DNA of 64,000 nucleotides from Curvibacter sp. GWA2_63_95 (GTDB lineage Bacteria > Pseudomonadota > Gammaproteobacteria > Burkholderiales > Burkholderiaceae_C). The stretch is from assembly GCA_001795455.1 (NCBI GenBank), contig MGPB01000025.1:1-64000 (forward strand), written 5' to 3'. The notes beneath the pieces are model-generated. The model did no database searches and was not told the DNA's origin. It was given only the letters and a program-made list of their open reading frames with translations. The position numbers and the translations under genes are program-made. Below, piece after piece: positions 51,171 to 59,843 of this stretch (position 1 is its first letter; each line of letters opens with the position of its first letter).

Positions 51171-52039
51171 AAAAACACCTCCTGCCCTCTTCCATTCGCC
51201 GTTCCATGCTGGGGGCCGGCATCGGCTTGGCAGCGCATTGGGCCTTGCCGGCCATCGCCGCCACGCCACAGCCCACCACGGGCCGTCGCGCCTTGCGCCT
51301 TGCGGTGGTCCCCCAGCTAACCGCCATTGAAATGAGCCGGTACTGGTCTCCCATAGTGGATGCCCTGGGGCAAAGCGGCATCCCCTGTGAGCTGGTGGTG
51401 TATCCATCGATCGCGAGTTTTGAAGCCGAGTTTCTGAGCGGGAAGGCCGATCTTGTCTTCTTGAACCCCTACCACATGGTCATGGCGCACCGTGCGCACC
51501 GGTACGAACCCTTGTTGCATGACGCGCGAGGCTTGGAGGGGGTTTTGCTGGTCAGCGCAGATGGGCCTATCGAGCGGATTGAGCAATTGAAAGGGCAGCG
51601 GATATCGTTTCCAGCGCCCAATGCGTTCGCCGCAAGTCTCTACATCCGGTCGGTCCTCGATGTGAAGCACCATTTGTCGTTCGAGGCCCACTATGCCCAG
51701 AACCATCGCAATACATTACGCCAGGTCCTCCTCGGCGACTCCATGGCCGCGGGCTTGGTGAAAACCACGCTGGAGAAAGAAGCACCAGAGGTGCAGCAGA
51801 AATTGCGCACCATTTACACCACGCCATCTTTGGCTCCGCACCCCTTGGCGGTTCACCCGCGTGTTTCTCGCTCTGTCAGAAATGCCATTACGGAAGTGCT
51901 GCTGGGTCTTGCCGCAGCTCCGCAAACACAGGCACACATGGCAGGGATACAAATGCCCAACCCAGTCCTTACCAGTTACGCAACGGACTACGCTCCATTT
52001 GAACAACTGCACATCGACAAGTACGTCATCCTGGAGTGA
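51167..52039 (+). CDS. PhnD-type periplasmic binding protein, kinase-linked
   Basis: 290 residues with a signal peptide (RRSMLGAGIGLAAHWALPAIAA, cleaved near residue 32). The PhnD/phosphonate-binding fold is shown by LRLAVVPQLTAIEMSRYWSPIVDAL, ADLVFLNPYHMVMAHR, LKGQRISFPAPNAFAASLYIR and DSMAAGLVKTTLE. It has no transporter genes. It is embedded between receiver and kinase genes with coupled translation (ATGA at 51167). The likely role is to bind a small anion or oxo-compound and present it to the membrane kinase; the ligand is unknown. Confidence 0.87.
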   Translation: MKKHLLPSSIRRSMLGAGIGLAAHWALPAIAATPQPTTGRRALRLAVVPQLTAIEMSRYWSPIVDALGQSGIPCELVVYPSIASFEAEFLSGKADLVFLNPYHMVMAHRAHRYEPLLHDARGLEGVLLVSADGPIERIEQLKGQRISFPAPNAFAASLYIRSVLDVKHHLSFEAHYAQNHRNTLRQVLLGDSMAAGLVKTTLEKEAPEVQQKLRTIYTTPSLAPHPLAVHPRVSRSVRNAITEVLLGLAAAPQTQAHMAGIQMPNPVLTSYATDYAPFEQLHIDKYVILE

Positions 52040-52044
52040 ACGTT

Positions 52045-54624
52045 ATGGACGCTGTATCGCGACTTAAAGCCTTGATTGAGCCGCCGTACAGCTTGCGTGC
52101 AGCCATCATGGCGGGCGCAACGGTCGTCATCGTGGTCCTTGGCTCCGTTTTTGCCGCGTTTGCTTACAACCGGCTGGAAGCGGTGACGTGGACCAACGCA
52201 AAAAACTGGTCTGAATCCATGGCCCACCTCGTGGCCAACGGCAATGCCAGCGCCGTGATTCTCAATGATGTGGCCGCCATTGAATCCAATTTGCAGCAAG
52301 TTGCAGAGCTTCCCGGTATCGACCGGATCGCCGTGTACCGGGCGGATGGTCGGCAGTTGGTGGTGGCCTTCAAGCAGAACGAAGAGATTCGATCGGAAGT
52401 CGGCGGCAAGGCGCGCATGGCGATCCCTTTGAATAGCGCGTCAAATGTGCCCGGAGTTACGTACGAAAATTACTACGAAGCGTGGGCCCCTGTTTTGATA
52501 CACGATGAGAACCCCAGCGCCTGGGTTCAAGTGCATTTCAGCCTCAGCCAAAGAAACACTGAATTGCGCCAACTGTGGGTCATGTCTGGCTTGGGCATTG
52601 CGTTGTTGGTGGTCCTGGTTATCGCCAGCCTCCAATACATCACGGCGCGTGTGTTGCAACCCATTCGGGCACTGTCGCTTTATGCACAGGAGATGCCCAC
52701 GCACATTGGCAGTCAAATTCAGGTTTCACACAACACGATTGAAGTCGGACAACTCGGTACGGCGCTTAATGAGGCTAGCAGAGGCATTGCAGAGCACATC
52801 GGCCGCACCCAAGCGATTGTCAATACCGCCTCGGAGGCCATCATCGGGCTGGACTCGCAAGGGAGGATTGCGACCTTGAATCCCGCCGTCAGCAGCTTCT
52901 TTGGGCGTCCAGAGGAAAGCATGCTGAGCCAGTCGGTTGAAAGCTGTGTGCCGGGGCTCAGCGTGCAGGCCTTGGAGGAGATGTTCGATCAGTCGAGTGC
53001 TTATCTCTCTGGGGTCAATCGCGTTGTCCGGAAAGAATTTTTCGGGACGCGTGCGGATGGGACTCTGTTCCCCGTCGAGATCTCACTGGGCGCCGTGGCA
53101 AACATCGAAGGCTTGCGATACGTCTGCATCATGCGCGACGTAACAGATGAACGCGCCGCGCTGGAATTTACCGAGCTGTACGAGCGTGCCCTTGCTTGCA
53201 GTCACAACTCGGTTTTCATTACGAATGCAAAGCTTGAGCATCAGCCCATTGTCTATGTCAACGATGCTTTTCAGGCCATGCTGCAACTCCCTCTGCACCA
53301 GATACTTGGAAAGAACATGGAGGAATTGGTCAGCATGGACTCCGATGCGCGGGCGCTCAAAGAATTGCGACTCGCAATGTCTGAGCAGCGCATCGCCAAC
53401 GTGACGTTGCACAAGACCTTGCCGAATGGCACAAAGCGGACCGTCGAGCTGTCACTCTCTCCCGTGAGGTCGGACAAGGGAACGCTCACCAACTTCGTGG
53501 GTATTGTTTTGGATGTGACTGCGCGGGTGTTGGCCGAGGAAGCCATCGCGAAGCGTCGTGCGCAGCTGGATGCAATCTTCAGCCTCAGTCCGGATGGGTT
53601 CGTGCTTTTTGATGCCAACGATTACATGGTGTTTGCCAATCCCGCGTTCGAGCGAATGACGGGTTGGAGTTGGGCCGAAAGCGCTCCGCCTGTGCACATG
53701 AATGATTTTGAAACCATGATGCGTGCCCTCTGCGATGACGATCAGGCGGCCTTGTCTTTGAGCGCCAACACCTCCGACGACCAGCCGTGGCAAGCGCGAT
53801 TGCATCTGACGCGCCCGCAAACCCGGGTTGTGCAGGCACAGTCGCGCAGGAATATTGCCGGGCGCAGTGAAACCATTTTGTACTTCCGCGATGTCACGCA
53901 TGAAGATGCCGTGGATCGGATGAAAAGTGAATTCCTGGCGGCCGCTGCACATGAGCTGCGTACCCCCATGGTCAGCATCTTTGGCTTTACAGAGTTGCTA
54001 CTCAAACGGAAATTTACGCCTGAGCGACAGGCTGACATGTTGCAGACCATTCATCGCCAGTCCGGCTTGCTGGTGAAGATGATCAACGAACTGTTGGATC
54101 TGGCACGCATTGAATCGCGTGGTGGGCTGGATATGCAGATTGATGCGCACCCATTGACGGAGCTCGTCGAAAACAGTGTGAAGGGGCTTATGCGCACCGA
54201 CACGGAGCGCCAGGTGCAGGTGGGCGTCACGCCGGATGTTTTGGTGTTGATTGACCCTGAAAAGATGCAGCTCGCCATGAACAACTTGCTGAGCAATGCC
54301 TTCAAATATTCACCACATGGTGGCACGGTGTGTCTGCAATCGCGCATTGAGCACAACGAAGGCAACGGCTTTGTCGTGATCGAGGTCAGTGACCAAGGGA
54401 TAGGCATGTCACCCGAACAGCTGGAACGGGCATTTGAGCGCTTCTACAGGGCGGATGCGTCGGGCAACATACCCGGGACCGGGCTGGGCCTGAGCTTGGT
54501 CAAGGAGGTTGCCGAGTTGCACCAAGGCCGGGTCACCTTGTCCAGCACATTGGGCTCTGGAACTACCGCCCACCTGTGGATTCCGCTGGCCACCAACAAA
54601 CCCTTGGCCTTGTCCAGGGACTGA
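52045..54624 (+). CDS. Membrane sensor histidine kinase with HAMP and three PAS domains
   Basis: 859 residues. Helices at about 20-43 and 172-195 enclose a periplasmic domain of about 130 residues. A HAMP region and PAS domains near 250-370, 375-495 and 505-620 follow. The phosphoacceptor is His636 in AAAHELRTPM, and ATPase boxes are NLLSNAFKYSP, DQGIGM and GTGLGLSL. ATG 52045 is preferred over the GTG at 52036 because GGAG lies eight bases upstream. It is the last gene of the operon. The receiver at 50793 is the obvious phosphotransfer partner. Confidence 0.92.
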   Translation: MDAVSRLKALIEPPYSLRAAIMAGATVVIVVLGSVFAAFAYNRLEAVTWTNAKNWSESMAHLVANGNASAVILNDVAAIESNLQQVAELPGIDRIAVYRADGRQLVVAFKQNEEIRSEVGGKARMAIPLNSASNVPGVTYENYYEAWAPVLIHDENPSAWVQVHFSLSQRNTELRQLWVMSGLGIALLVVLVIASLQYITARVLQPIRALSLYAQEMPTHIGSQIQVSHNTIEVGQLGTALNEASRGIAEHIGRTQAIVNTASEAIIGLDSQGRIATLNPAVSSFFGRPEESMLSQSVESCVPGLSVQALEEMFDQSSAYLSGVNRVVRKEFFGTRADGTLFPVEISLGAVANIEGLRYVCIMRDVTDERAALEFTELYERALACSHNSVFITNAKLEHQPIVYVNDAFQAMLQLPLHQILGKNMEELVSMDSDARALKELRLAMSEQRIANVTLHKTLPNGTKRTVELSLSPVRSDKGTLTNFVGIVLDVTARVLAEEAIAKRRAQLDAIFSLSPDGFVLFDANDYMVFANPAFERMTGWSWAESAPPVHMNDFETMMRALCDDDQAALSLSANTSDDQPWQARLHLTRPQTRVVQAQSRRNIAGRSETILYFRDVTHEDAVDRMKSEFLAAAAHELRTPMVSIFGFTELLLKRKFTPERQADMLQTIHRQSGLLVKMINELLDLARIESRGGLDMQIDAHPLTELVENSVKGLMRTDTERQVQVGVTPDVLVLIDPEKMQLAMNNLLSNAFKYSPHGGTVCLQSRIEHNEGNGFVVIEVSDQGIGMSPEQLERAFERFYRADASGNIPGTGLGLSLVKEVAELHQGRVTLSSTLGSGTTAHLWIPLATNKPLALSRD

Positions 54625-54775
54625 AGGCTCCACGGGGTGTGGAGAACTGCGCGGCGGCGCGGGTCGAAAATTCGAGTTTCTCTGTGCCTGTAGCCTTGGT
54701 GACCTTGCGTACAGCCGGGCATGGCGTGTACCCGTAAACTGAACCGGTTTGCAACTCGCTGATTCTTTTTAACCC

Positions 54776-55879
54776 ATGTCCTCCGCTGCACCCCTGTTCC
54801 AGCCCTTCGCCTTCAAGGGCCTCAAACTCGCCAACCGCATTGTCATGGCACCCATGACACGTTCGTTCTCGCCCGGTGGGGTGCCTACGCCCGCAGTGGC
54901 CGAGTATTACCGCAAGCGGGCTGCTTCGGCCGTGGGCCTGATCGTGTCTGAAGGCACGGTGGTGCAGCGCCCATCCGCCGCCAATGACCCCGATGTACCG
55001 CACTTCTGGGGCGATGCCGCGCTGGCCGGCTGGCAAGACGTGATCAACACCGTGCACAGCGCCGGTGGCGTGATGGCGCCGCAGCTCTGGCACGTAGGCG
55101 CTGCGCGCAACGCACGCACCACCTGGACTGCGCCACCGCCCGTGGATTCACCCTCCGGCCTGTCGCGCCCTGGCAAGCAGTTTGGTGCACCCATGAGTGA
55201 TGCCGACATTGCCGACACCATTGCCGCCTTTGCCAAGGCCGCCGGCGCGGCCAAGCGCCTGGGCTTTGACTGCATCGAGCTGCATGGCGCGCATGGTTAC
55301 CTGATCGACCAGTTCTTCTGGGACGGCACCAACCAGCGCGACGACCGCTTTGGCGGCAGCGACCTGGTGGCGCGTGGCCGCTTTGCGGCCGACATTTTGA
55401 AAGCTGTGCGCGCGGAGGTGGGACCCGACTACCCGGTCATCATCCGCCTGTCGCAATGGAAGCAGCAGGACTACAGCGTGCGCATGGCGCAAAACCCCGA
55501 CGAGATGGCCGCCTGGCTGCAACCGTTAGCCGACGCAGGCGCCGACATCTTCCATTGCTCGCAACGCCGCTTCTGGGAGCCAGAGTTTGATGGCTCGGAT
55601 TTGAACTTTGCGGGCTGGGCCAAGAAGCTCACGGGCCGCCCCACCATCACCGTGGGCTCGGTGGGCCTGAGCGGCGAGTTCATCGCGGCCTTTGGTGGCG
55701 AAAGCTCCAAACCCGCCTCGCTGGACGAGCTGATGCGCCGCTTCAACCGCGGTGACTTCGATCTGGTGGCCGTGGGCCGCGCGCTGATCAGCGACCCGGA
55801 CTGGGCGCTGAAGGTGCGCGAGGGGCGCATGGCCGAGCTGTCGGACTTTTCGCCGGCTGCCTTGGCGAGCTTGGTGTAA
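54776..55879 (+). CDS. NADH:flavin oxidoreductase, Old Yellow Enzyme family
   Basis: 367 residues. The OYE fold appears in LANRIVMAPMTRS, QLWHVGAAR, ELHGAHGYLIDQFF and GRALISDPDW. The His-Gly-Ala-His pair is the substrate-binding signature of the FMN enzymes. It probably reduces activated alkenes or electrophiles; the true substrate is unknown. The 151-base gap upstream contains a short hairpin (CTCCAC...GTGGAG near 54628) without a T-run. It is followed by the SLOG-fold gene 25 bases downstream. Confidence 0.9.
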   Translation: MSSAAPLFQPFAFKGLKLANRIVMAPMTRSFSPGGVPTPAVAEYYRKRAASAVGLIVSEGTVVQRPSAANDPDVPHFWGDAALAGWQDVINTVHSAGGVMAPQLWHVGAARNARTTWTAPPPVDSPSGLSRPGKQFGAPMSDADIADTIAAFAKAAGAAKRLGFDCIELHGAHGYLIDQFFWDGTNQRDDRFGGSDLVARGRFAADILKAVRAEVGPDYPVIIRLSQWKQQDYSVRMAQNPDEMAAWLQPLADAGADIFHCSQRRFWEPEFDGSDLNFAGWAKKLTGRPTITVGSVGLSGEFIAAFGGESSKPASLDELMRRFNRGDFDLVAVGRALISDPDWALKVREGRMAELSDFSPAALASLV

Positions 55880-55904
55880 GTACAACCAGTCAGGGAGACA
55901 TCAC

Positions 55905-56417
55905 ATGCAAAAGGCACATCGTCGCAAACAGGTGTGTGTATTGGGTAGCGCGGAGCCAGGCTCTGCGGCGTATGAACTGGCAGGCGAAGCCGGTCGCCTG
56001 ATGGCGGGCCTTGGCATCACGGTGGTCAGCGGTTGCGGCAGCCCAGCCACCCGCCATGCCGCCGAGTGCGCAGTGGCGGCGGGCGGGCAGGTGCTGAGCA
56101 TCATCCCCGAGGGTGAGATGCCGCCGCCCGATTGGCCCGCCACCGTGGTCGTCCCCTCGGGGGTGGGCGATGCACGCAATCTGTTGATGGCCCTGGCGGG
56201 CGATGCCTGCCTGGTCATAGGCGGGCGGGCCGGCACCATTTCGGAGGTGTGCCTGGCCTGGCTGCACAAACGGCCTCTGTTGCCGCTCACGGGCTGCGGC
56301 GGTTGGTCGGACCAACTGGAGCAGAACCCGCCGGACGAACGCAAAAACTCGCCCATCCTGCCGTGGAGCAGCGTGGCCGAGTTGGAGGCCCGGTTGCGGT
56401 CCTTGGGCCTTGCCTAG
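55905..56417 (+). CDS. SLOG/LOG-like Rossmann protein (TIGR00725-like)
   Basis: 170 residues. QVCVLGSAEPGSAAYELA opens a Rossmann fold, GITVVSGCGSPATRHAAECAV is the second glycine loop, and VIGGRAGTISEVCLAW corresponds to the PGGxGTxxE motif of LOG and DprA-like nucleotide-binding proteins. Relatives include cytokinin-activating phosphoribohydrolases and molybdenum cofactor carriers. The key Glu is retained (Ile-Ser-Glu). The role here is unknown. It may be co-transcribed with the OYE gene. Confidence 0.82.
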   Translation: MQKAHRRKQVCVLGSAEPGSAAYELAGEAGRLMAGLGITVVSGCGSPATRHAAECAVAAGGQVLSIIPEGEMPPPDWPATVVVPSGVGDARNLLMALAGDACLVIGGRAGTISEVCLAWLHKRPLLPLTGCGGWSDQLEQNPPDERKNSPILPWSSVAELEARLRSLGLA

Positions 56418-56430
56418 TGCCCGTGGCGCT

Positions 56431-56790
56431 TCACATCAGGTAGACGGCCACCAAGCCCAACACAGCGGGCACGGTCTGGATGTACAGAATGCGCTTCATC
56501 ACCGTGACCGCACCCCAAATACCCGCCACAGCCACGCAAGCCAAGCCAAACACGGCAAAGGCTTTGGCAATCGCCGGGTCGGGGTAGACCAGGCCCAGCA
56601 GCAAGGCGGCTGCCAGAAAGCCGTTGTAGCAACCCTGGTTGGACATGGCCACGGCGCGCGACTCCACTTCGGCCTGCGGAATGCCGAACACCTTGGCGCC
56701 GCGTTTCTTGAACAGCACCGTCTCCAGCAAAAAGATGTACACGTGAATCAGGCAGACCAGTGCGATGAGGACGAGGGCGAGGATGTGCAT
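56431..56790 (-). CDS. DUF1304 membrane protein
   Basis: 119 residues, four hydrophobic helices. ALVCLIHVYIFLLETVLF, AMSNQGCYNGFLAAALLLG and VFGLACVAVAGIWGAVT are the DUF1304 blocks. Function unknown. It is divergent from the TetR gene, with a palindrome between them, so it is probably that regulator's target. Confidence 0.86.
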   Translation of the reverse strand: MHILALVLIALVCLIHVYIFLLETVLFKKRGAKVFGIPQAEVESRAVAMSNQGCYNGFLAAALLLGLVYPDPAIAKAFAVFGLACVAVAGIWGAVTVMKRILYIQTVPAVLGLVAVYLM

Positions 56791-56824
56791 GGAAAGTCTC
56801 GGTTGATGGAATGCTGCTGAGAAT

Positions 56825-56841
56825 ACATAATCACGTTATGT
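56825..56841. promoter_or_regulatory. Candidate TetR operator
   Basis: ACATAA, five-base spacer, TTATGT: perfect six-base arms in the 84-base gap between DUF1304 and the TetR gene. Size and position suit a TetR-family operator controlling both directions. Confidence 0.5.
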
Positions 56842-56874
56842 TTGTAAAGAAGCCTCTTGTCGCCCACGTTACCC

Positions 56875-57507
56875 ATGGCTGAAACCCCCACCAAACGCGA
56901 TGGTCGCAAAGAGAACGCCAGCGCCACCCAGGCCGCATTGCAGAACGCCGCGCTGCGCTGGTTCAGCGCGCAGGGCTTTGAGAAGGCGCCGGTCGGCAGC
57001 ATCTGCGCCGATGCCGGTGTGACCGTGGGCGCGCTGTACCACCACTACGGCGACAAGAAAGGCCTGTTTGCCGCCGTGGTGGAGCAGGTGGATGCGGGGC
57101 TGGTGCAACAAGCCCTGGCCGCACGCCAAGCCGTCATCGCCAGCGGCGGCAGTGCCTGGGATGCGTTTCTGGCCTCCATCGCCACCGTGCTGCAGGCTGG
57201 CACCAATGCACCGCTGCGCCGCCTGATGCTGGTGGACGCACCCGCGGTGCTGGGCGCGCAGGTGTGGGGTGAAATCCGCCAGCGGCAGGGCCTTGGCGCC
57301 ATGCGCGGCAGCATCGCAGCCATCCAGGCGCATGGCATTTTTCAGGGGCACGATGCAGAGCGTTTGGCGCGCATCGTGTTGGGCGCGCTTTATGGCGGCA
57401 TGGATTCACTGCCGGACGATGAGGCAGGCGTGCAGGATGCGCTGGCCGACACCCGGCAATGCCTGGTGGCCATGCTGGACGGATTGCGCAACAAGGACAC
57501 GCTATGA
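56875..57507 (+). CDS. TetR/AcrR-family transcriptional regulator
   Basis: 210 residues. An N-terminal HTH (about 25-65) contains ALRWFSAQGFEKAPVGSICADAGVTVGALYHHYGDKKGLF, a near-consensus TetR domain. The C-terminal ligand domain is not assignable. The ATG at 56875 has no ribosome site, so the transcript may be leaderless or use the TTG at 56857. It is divergent from DUF1304 and overlaps the next gene by four bases. Confidence 0.88.
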   Translation: MAETPTKRDGRKENASATQAALQNAALRWFSAQGFEKAPVGSICADAGVTVGALYHHYGDKKGLFAAVVEQVDAGLVQQALAARQAVIASGGSAWDAFLASIATVLQAGTNAPLRRLMLVDAPAVLGAQVWGEIRQRQGLGAMRGSIAAIQAHGIFQGHDAERLARIVLGALYGGMDSLPDDEAGVQDALADTRQCLVAMLDGLRNKDTL

Positions 57508-57968
57508 CGGTACAAACCATTCTTGAACTTGGCGCTGAGAGCAGCCGCGTGCTGTGTATCGAAGATGACCGCGTCGTTCTGGAGCAAGACCTACCGCTCG
57601 GCACCGCATCGCTGGCCCGCCAGTGGATGCGGCACACACCGCCCACGCCGCTGGACATCGAACACGCCATCGAGCAGACCGAAGATGTGGTGATGCCGCT
57701 GGCTGCGAAGCTGGTGCGCACAGAGCAATTGCAGTTGCGCGGGTCAGGCGCAGCGTTGATTCTGCAAGGTGTGGGCGCTGCGCCGGATGTCGCGCTGCCA
57801 TGGAATCTGGATGAGGTGGAAGACCTCTTCAACCGCATCGCCATGGTGAGCCAGGGGCGGCCCAGCGGGCAGGAGGCATTACCTACGGCGCCGGAGTTTT
57901 ATGCGGCGATGGTGATACTGCGGGAGTGCTTGCACCATTTGCGGTTTGGTGAAGTGCTGCTGGCATAG
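57504..57968 (+). CDS. Conserved hypothetical protein coupled to the TetR gene
   Basis: 154 residues, no signal or membrane segment. I do not recognise the family. The C-terminal 50 residues (DEVEDLFNRIA, SGQEALPTAPEFYAAMVILRECLHHLRF) are duplicated as a remnant at 59662-59843. The N-terminal half has alternating strands (ILELGAESSRVLCIEDDRVVLEQDLPLG). The ATG overlaps the TetR stop, so it is part of the same transcript. Confidence 0.78.
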   Translation: MTVQTILELGAESSRVLCIEDDRVVLEQDLPLGTASLARQWMRHTPPTPLDIEHAIEQTEDVVMPLAAKLVRTEQLQLRGSGAALILQGVGAAPDVALPWNLDEVEDLFNRIAMVSQGRPSGQEALPTAPEFYAAMVILRECLHHLRFGEVLLA

Positions 57969-57983
57969 AAGTTTGCATCCAAC

Positions 57984-58052
57984 ATGCGCCTCACAGTGCT
58001 TCGCTATTTACTGTCACTGTGGGCTGGTATCGCCCTTGCCCCAAGCGGCTGA
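57984..58052 (+). pseudogene. Truncated 5' copy of the small membrane protein gene at 59328
   Basis: An ORF of 22 codons starting MRLTVLRYLLSLWAGIALA and then a stop. It aligns with the first 20 residues of the small membrane protein at 59328 (MRPTVPRYLLSLLTGIFIA) at protein and DNA level. The remainder is gone. It sits 15 bases after the conserved hypothetical gene. Confidence 0.65.
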
Positions 58053-58111
58053 CGCGCGTGGTGGGGTGATGGGGGTAGTTGATAATCTCATTCCCTACAT
58101 TCGGAGAAGTT

Positions 58112-58507
58112 ATGAAATTTTTGCCAACAGCCTCATTGGCTGCGTGTTTGCTCTTATCGGCGCAAGGTGCCCATGCCGATATCACTGACAGCTGCAACAA
58201 ATTCAAAACCAGCTACGACAAAACCTATTGTGTTGCCAAGCTGTTCTTGGAATCGGACAATGAGCTGAACATGGTCTACACAGAGCTGCGCAAACCGCTC
58301 AAAGACAATGTCAAACAGCAGCTCACCGAAACGCAGCGCGATTGGATTAAATATCGGAATGCGGCTTGTGAGAGTTCGGGGTCGATCGACGTAGGCTGCA
58401 ACTACAAAGTCAACCGTGAGCGCACGGAGTACCTGCGTGACCGTGCCCGGGAGTGCAAAACCGGCAACTGCAACGATGCTGCCATCTCGAAGAAATCGTG
58501 GGAATAA
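58112..58507 (+). CDS. Secreted LprI-like (DUF1311) protein
   Basis: 131 residues with signal peptide cleaved after AHA (about residue 23). The mature part has the LprI pattern: cysteine-bounded short helices with NELNMVYTELRKPL and LTETQRDWIKYRNAACE. The founding member from Mycobacterium tuberculosis inhibits lysozyme. CGGAGAAG lies five bases before the ATG. The next gene encodes a peptidoglycan amidase, which makes a cell-wall-protective role worth testing. Confidence 0.82.
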   Translation: MKFLPTASLAACLLLSAQGAHADITDSCNKFKTSYDKTYCVAKLFLESDNELNMVYTELRKPLKDNVKQQLTETQRDWIKYRNAACESSGSIDVGCNYKVNRERTEYLRDRARECKTGNCNDAAISKKSWE

Positions 58508-58534
58508 GTAACGTCAGCACCTAGGCGGCAATGC

Positions 58535-59299
58535 ATGCTGCTGCGTTATTTCAAGAGGTGTGGCGCACAGACACTTTTGTGTTTGTGCGTTTTTTTTGCC
58601 TATTCCAAACCAAGTGAATCTACGGACGTACTGCAGGCCGTAGGCAAGCCATTCGTCGTCGTGATAGATCCAGGCCATAACCCCAAGCAACCTGGCGCAT
58701 TGGGAGCTCGGGGTATCCACGAAGTCACCTACAACGACGCACTGAGCAAAAAACTTGCCACAGCCTTGCAAGTCATTGGAGTGCAAGTGCTGCTCACGCG
58801 CGCAGCCACCGAAGAAATTAGCTTGGACGGGCGGGCCGAACTTGCAAATACCCAGCAAGCAGATTTGTTTTTGGCACTGCACCACGACTCGGCGCAGCTG
58901 AAATATCTGAACAAAATTGAAGTCAATGGCGCGTTGGCCTATGAGACGAAGCAGCCCATTTCCGGCTACTCCATTTTCGTGTCCAAGCTCAACCCCAAGT
59001 TTTCACAAAGCTATCGGTTTGCCAAACTATTGGGACAAGAGATACACGCCCTGGGTAGGCTGCCCACGCTGCACCACGCAGAGCCCATCGCGGGCGAGAA
59101 CCGCGAACTGCTGGATACCAACTTGGGCATTTACAAATTTGATGAACTACTGGTTTTGAGAAAAACCATAGTCCCCGCTGTGCTGTTGGAGGTGGGCGTC
59201 ATCGTAGATCCGGTGGATGAAAAGTATGTGGCCGACAACGCCAAGCAAGATGCCATCGTGCAGGCCATCGTTGCCGCGGTGGACGCATTTCAGCACTGA
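58535..59299 (+). CDS. N-acetylmuramoyl-L-alanine amidase (Amidase_3)
   Basis: 254 residues with an N-terminal signal or anchor (QTLLCLCVFFAY). The Amidase_3 zinc site is His48 (VVVIDPGHNP), Glu63 (IHEVTYND), His116/117 (LALHHDS) and the catalytic Glu219 (VLLEVGVI). There is no AMIN or LysM targeting domain, so it is shorter than AmiA/AmiC housekeeping enzymes. It would cut the amide between MurNAc and the stem peptide in the periplasm. It is 27 bases after the LprI-like gene and 28 bases before a small membrane protein. Confidence 0.88.
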   Translation: MLLRYFKRCGAQTLLCLCVFFAYSKPSESTDVLQAVGKPFVVVIDPGHNPKQPGALGARGIHEVTYNDALSKKLATALQVIGVQVLLTRAATEEISLDGRAELANTQQADLFLALHHDSAQLKYLNKIEVNGALAYETKQPISGYSIFVSKLNPKFSQSYRFAKLLGQEIHALGRLPTLHHAEPIAGENRELLDTNLGIYKFDELLVLRKTIVPAVLLEVGVIVDPVDEKYVADNAKQDAIVQAIVAAVDAFQH

Positions 59300-59327
59300 C
59301 AAGCTGTTTTAACTTCCTTTCGGCGAT

Positions 59328-59648
59328 ATGAGACCCACGGTTCCGCGCTATTTACTTTCGCTACTGACTGGCATCTTCATTGCCCTCTTCGCAACGCCCG
59401 CATTGGCTACCAGGCAGTGCCCACCCGAGTTCGGTGAGAAAAGTGTCATCGTCCTCATCGTCGGCTGGGCCGTAGTCGCTACGGGGTTCGTTGTGGGTTC
59501 CATGCTGATGCGCTACGTTTTTCTTCGCTCACGCAACCGGACATGGCTTTCGCAGACGCTCATTCTGCTCACTGGCATGGCTGGAATGTTTTTCGCGTGG
59601 TTCCTCGGTCTACTTGTTGCGTTCAACGGTTTTTTTCTCACCTGCTGA
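59328..59648 (+). CDS. Small membrane protein, duplicated family
   Basis: 106 residues. It has a signal-like first helix ending ATPALA and two further helices (about 42-64 and 76-102). I recognise no family. Its 5' end is duplicated in truncated form at 57984. It is the third gene of the LprI-amidase cassette and could anchor or control the amidase. Confidence 0.7.
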   Translation: MRPTVPRYLLSLLTGIFIALFATPALATRQCPPEFGEKSVIVLIVGWAVVATGFVVGSMLMRYVFLRSRNRTWLSQTLILLTGMAGMFFAWFLGLLVAFNGFFLTC

Positions 59649-59661
59649 ACGCGATACCCCC

Positions 59662-59843
59662 CGGGCGCCAAGTCGGATGAAATGTTGCAGAACTCTGGGT
59701 GAGGTGGAAGACCTCTTCAACCGCATCGCCATCGTCAGTCAAGGCTGCCCCAGCGGACAGGAGGTTTTGCCTACCGCGCCGGAGTTTTATGCGGGGATGG
59801 TGATTGTGAGGGAGTGTCTGCACCACTTGCGATTTACTGGCGT
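59662..59843 (+). pseudogene. Remnant of a second copy of the conserved hypothetical gene at 57504
   Basis: The nucleotide sequence from about 59662 matches 57775-57955. Translated, GEVEDLFNRIAIVSQGCPSG and APEFYAGMVIVRECLHHLRF align with the C-terminus of the intact gene. The 5' two thirds are absent and the 3' end runs out of frame with the original stop. Its tail overlaps the 3' end of the minus-strand gene ending at 59834 by about ten bases. Confidence 0.72.

Noticed and set aside
54628..54645. Hairpin CTCCAC...GTGGAG after the kinase gene
   Set aside because: Short stem and no T-run, so not called as a terminator.
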